Of a DNA stretch of 8,087 bases, positions 7,042 through 8,087 are shown one piece after another; positions within the stretch are counted from its first letter, which is position 1, and every line of letters starts with the position of its first letter. The stretch covers positions 1-8,087 of the forward strand of contig JAKFXM010000102.1 in NCBI GenBank assembly GCA_021731385.1, read 5' to 3'. Origin of the DNA: Methanobacteriota archaeon. Its GTDB lineage: Archaea > Altiarchaeota > Altiarchaeia > IMC4 > QMZM01. Below the pieces are notes generated by a model that had not been told where the DNA came from, did no database searches, and saw nothing but the letters and a program-made list of their open reading frames with translations. The position numbers and the translations under genes are program-made.

Positions 7042-7503
7042 ATGAAAATAGACGACCTTGACCTGGAGATAATAAGGCAGCTTCAGGATGATGCAAGGAT
7101 GAGCTACAGGGAAATTGGGAGAAAACTCGATGTTCCGCATACTACAATATTTACGCGGACTGAAAGGCTTATAAAAAGCGGGATAATCAAAAAATTCTCT
7201 GCAATTCTGCACCCTCATGATATTGGCTTGCAGACCGGTTTTATCTTTGTAAAGGCATTACCCTCAGAGTCAAACAGAATTGCAAAGAGTATCTCTGAAT
7301 TTGACGAGGTTAGAAATGTATTCAGGACATTTGATGGAAAGATAATTGCAAAGGTCGTAGTCCCAAACCATGGGCATACCGGCCTTGAGGAATTCCTGAA
7401 GAAGATGAATGGTCTCCCAATGGATGTCTATCCTATCCACGAGGTTGTGAAGTTTGAGCACGATGTTCATAAGGACATGTTAAATGGCCTGAAGAACAGA
7501 TAA
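7042..7503 (+). CDS. Lrp/AsnC family transcriptional regulator
   Basis: 153-residue DNA-binding regulator of normal family length. The N-terminal winged-helix part (about 1-60) shows the classic DDLDLEIIRQLQDDARMSYR start, the REIGRKLDVPHTTIFTRTERL helix-turn-helix, and then KSGIIKKFSAILHPHDIG. The C-terminal RAM domain (about 65-150) would bind a small effector, often an amino acid, and drive oligomerisation. The ATG at 7042 abuts the 20-bp repeats and has no Shine-Dalgarno, consistent with a leaderless message. It is divergent from the HisA-related gene and 6 bp upstream of the MfnD-like gene, so it is likely to regulate one or both and itself. The effector cannot be read from the sequence. 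Confidence 0.92.
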   Translation: MKIDDLDLEIIRQLQDDARMSYREIGRKLDVPHTTIFTRTERLIKSGIIKKFSAILHPHDIGLQTGFIFVKALPSESNRIAKSISEFDEVRNVFRTFDGKIIAKVVVPNHGHTGLEEFLKKMNGLPMDVYPIHEVVKFEHDVHKDMLNGLKNR

Positions 7504-7509
7504 TTCTAA

Positions 7510-8087
7510 ATGGAGAGGATTCTTGTTTTTGAATTTGCGTCCGGTTGCTGTTCTAACATTGGGGATTCTGTACTTGTGGAAGGATTTTCAATGCTTAAAC
7601 TCGTTGCCGAGGGCCTGAAGACATCGGGGTACTACACGATAGTTGCTCTTGGTTCCGGAATTATGAGATGGAATTCCCGGATTGATGTTGATGAGATTAT
7701 AAGAATAAATCCGGATTATTCTGAAAAAATTTTGCTTCCAAAAAATTCCAAAGGAATTGGAAAAATTCGCTTTGCGAATTTTTGGAGTTGCAGCCAAAGG
7801 CTGCAACTGCCCGACAGCAAAGCTGTCGGTTGCAAGCAAAAATTTCCTTTGGAAATTTTTCCTATTTTTGGACACAAAATTTTGCCTATGGCAAAATTTT
7901 CTTGTCGCAAAATTTTAATACGAAACTCTAAAGAGTTTCGTAGCTCCGAGACCTTTGGTCTCGGATTAACTCGTAATGTGGCTGAGCCCAAAGGGCTCAG
8001 ACACGTGTCTGAACCGACCCGAAAAACCCTTCGGGTTTTTGGGCCCAATCAGAGCAAAGCTCTGATTCGGGAGGTTCAGCCACATAC
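7510..8087 (+). CDS. MfnD-like ATP-grasp protein, N-terminal part, disrupted by hairpin array and cut by the window end
   Basis: The ORF starts at the ATG at 7510, 6 bp after the Lrp stop, and has no stop before the window ends (192 codons). The first 70-75 residues (MERILVFEFASGCCSNIGDS, then VEGFSMLKLVAEGL) resemble the N-terminus of archaeal ATP-grasp ligases such as MfnD, the tyramine-glutamate ligase of methanofuran synthesis. The ATP-grasp catalytic core should lie further on and is not seen. From about codon 73 (7726 onward) the translation is a low-sense sequence produced by consecutive hairpins and no longer looks like the family. The gene is either interrupted by an inserted array or chimeric there, though the frame stays open. 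The MfnD assignment rests on a short N-terminal match and is moderate. Confidence 0.6.
   Translation, partial: MERILVFEFASGCCSNIGDSVLVEGFSMLKLVAEGLKTSGYYTIVALGSGIMRWNSRIDVDEIIRINPDYSEKILLPKNSKGIGKIRFANFWSCSQRLQLPDSKAVGCKQKFPLEIFPIFGHKILPMAKFSCRKILIRNSKEFRSSETFGLGLTRNVAEPKGLRHVSEPTRKTLRVFGPNQSKALIREVQPH
7744..7758. repeat. array hairpin 1
   Basis: 6-bp stem, left arm AATTCC, loop AAA. A competing outer pairing joins CCAAAA-rich bases at 7738-7748 to GAATTTTTGG at 7776-7785. Confidence 0.7.
7761..7783. repeat. array hairpin 2
   Basis: Perfect 10-bp stem, left arm AAAAATTCGC, loop TTT. Confidence 0.9.
7786..7808. repeat. array hairpin 3
   Basis: Perfect 10-bp stem, left arm AGTTGCAGCC, loop AAA. 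Confidence 0.9.
7811..7829. repeat. array hairpin 4
   Basis: Perfect 8-bp stem, left arm CCGACAGC, loop AAA. The following GTTGCA (7829-7834) can alternatively pair with TGCAAC (7802-7807) of hairpin 3. Confidence 0.9.
7838..7860. repeat. array hairpin 5
   Basis: Perfect 10-bp stem, left arm AAAAATTTCC, loop TTT. Confidence 0.9.
7876..7900. repeat. array hairpin 6
   Basis: Perfect 11-bp stem, left arm AAAATTTTGCC, loop TAT. Its arm sequence recurs in part at 7726-7735 and, inverted, at 7907-7916. Confidence 0.9.
7919..7942. repeat. array hairpin 7
   Basis: Perfect 10-bp stem, left arm TACGAAACTC, loop TAAA. This is the only loop of 4 nt in the array, as if one T had been added to an AAA loop. 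Confidence 0.9.
7945..7965. repeat. array hairpin 8
   Basis: Perfect 9-bp stem, left arm TCCGAGACC, loop TTT. Confidence 0.9.
7982..8000. repeat. array hairpin 9
   Basis: Perfect 8-bp stem, left arm CTGAGCCC, loop AAA. It competes with the long-range stem that uses 7976-7988. Confidence 0.9.
7997..8012. repeat. loopless 16-bp palindrome
   Basis: TCAGACACGTGTCTGA is a perfect palindrome with no loop, centred on CACGTG. It overlaps hairpin 9 by 4 bp and is the one array member without a spacer. Confidence 0.85.
8018..8043. repeat. array hairpin 10
   Basis: 8-bp inner stem, left arm AAAAACCC (8022-8029), loop TTC. It is extended by CCC/GGG (8018-8020 with 8041-8043) around one bulged G. Confidence 0.85.
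8047..8067. repeat. array hairpin 11
   Basis: Perfect 9-bp stem, left arm AATCAGAGC, loop AAA. Confidence 0.9.

Larger units (their letters stand above)
7726..8085. repeat. array of diverse short hairpins with AAA/TTT loops
   Basis: About 360 bp made almost entirely of back-to-back inverted repeats with 6-11-bp stems. Stem sequences differ from one hairpin to the next, but almost every loop is 3 nt (mostly AAA or TTT, once TAT, once TTC) closed by a C-G pair. Some arms can also pair with distant arms. AAAATTTTGC at 7726-7735, for instance, is complementary to GCAAAATTTT at 7891-7900 and 7907-7916. The array runs to the window end, so its true length is unknown. It is not a terminator series, CRISPR or integron array. 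It may be a nest of mobile palindromes, a structured nucleic acid, or a replication or assembly artefact. Confidence 0.9.
7976..8085. other. branched long-range fold at the end of the array
   Basis: Bases 7976-7988 pair with 8073-8085 over 13 bp with one G-T wobble. Alternatively 8009-8015 (CTGAACC) pairs with 8073-8079 and 8018-8021 with 8068-8071, enclosing hairpins 10 and 11 as a three-way junction. The two arrangements share the 3' strand and exclude each other. Pairing is read by eye; no energies were computed. Confidence 0.55.

Noticed and set aside
7588..8048. Open minus-strand frames of about 95 and 110 codons
   Set aside because: They overlap the ATP-grasp gene and the hairpin array. 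Palindromes mirror an open frame onto the other strand, and the translations show no family features.
7744..8067. Integron attC sites or a series of intrinsic terminators
   Set aside because: No integrase or attC core sites are visible, hairpins lack T-tracts in most cases, and the stems are too short and too closely packed.

Overview
The window looks archaeal, most likely from a euryarchaeote related to methanogens, ANME or Archaeoglobi. The evidence is a HisA/HisF-related TIM-barrel protein of the archaea-only type, a compact Lrp/AsnC regulator, an ATP-grasp start resembling the methanofuran enzyme MfnD, a HerA-type ATPase carrying a secreted ectodomain dense in N-glycosylation sequons, and an archaeal Y1 transposase. 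Lineage is inferred from protein character only; no rRNA or tRNA is present.

Layout. (1) 23-1535, plus strand: an AAA_14/DUF4143-type ATPase and a 73-residue unknown protein. (2) About 1535-2153: an IS200/IS605-like element, with a frameshifted minus-strand tnpA bracketed by two perfect hairpins with 3-nt loops, followed by a 38-codon ORF. (3) 2300-6963, minus strand: two genes 5 bp apart, a HisA-related protein and then a 1324-residue single-pass membrane protein. The latter has a signal peptide, Ig-like domains, a six-cysteine motif, a predicted coiled coil, one membrane helix and a cytoplasmic HerA/VirD4-like motor. (4) 6964-7041: an AT-rich divergent promoter region with three exact 20-bp tandem repeats ending at the next start codon. 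(5) 7042-8087, plus strand: an Lrp/AsnC regulator and, 6 bp later, an MfnD-like ATP-grasp gene running off the window.

The most unusual structure is at the right edge. From about 7726 the ATP-grasp gene stops looking like its family and becomes a near-continuous array of at least eleven short hairpins with different stem sequences. Nearly all have a 3-nt AAA or TTT loop closed by a C-G pair, and some can also form longer-range branched stems. The ATP-grasp frame stays open through all of it. The two hairpins flanking the transposase have the same loop geometry, suggesting a common class of palindrome, possibly connected with Y1 transposase activity.

How the parts may work together: the HisA-related gene, the Lrp regulator and the MfnD-like gene form a divergent cluster that may concern cofactor (methanofuran-type) metabolism and could be controlled from the repeat region. 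The HerA-like protein is probably co-transcribed with the HisA-related gene. Its architecture suggests a surface-sensing or envelope-spanning motor, but its function is unknown.
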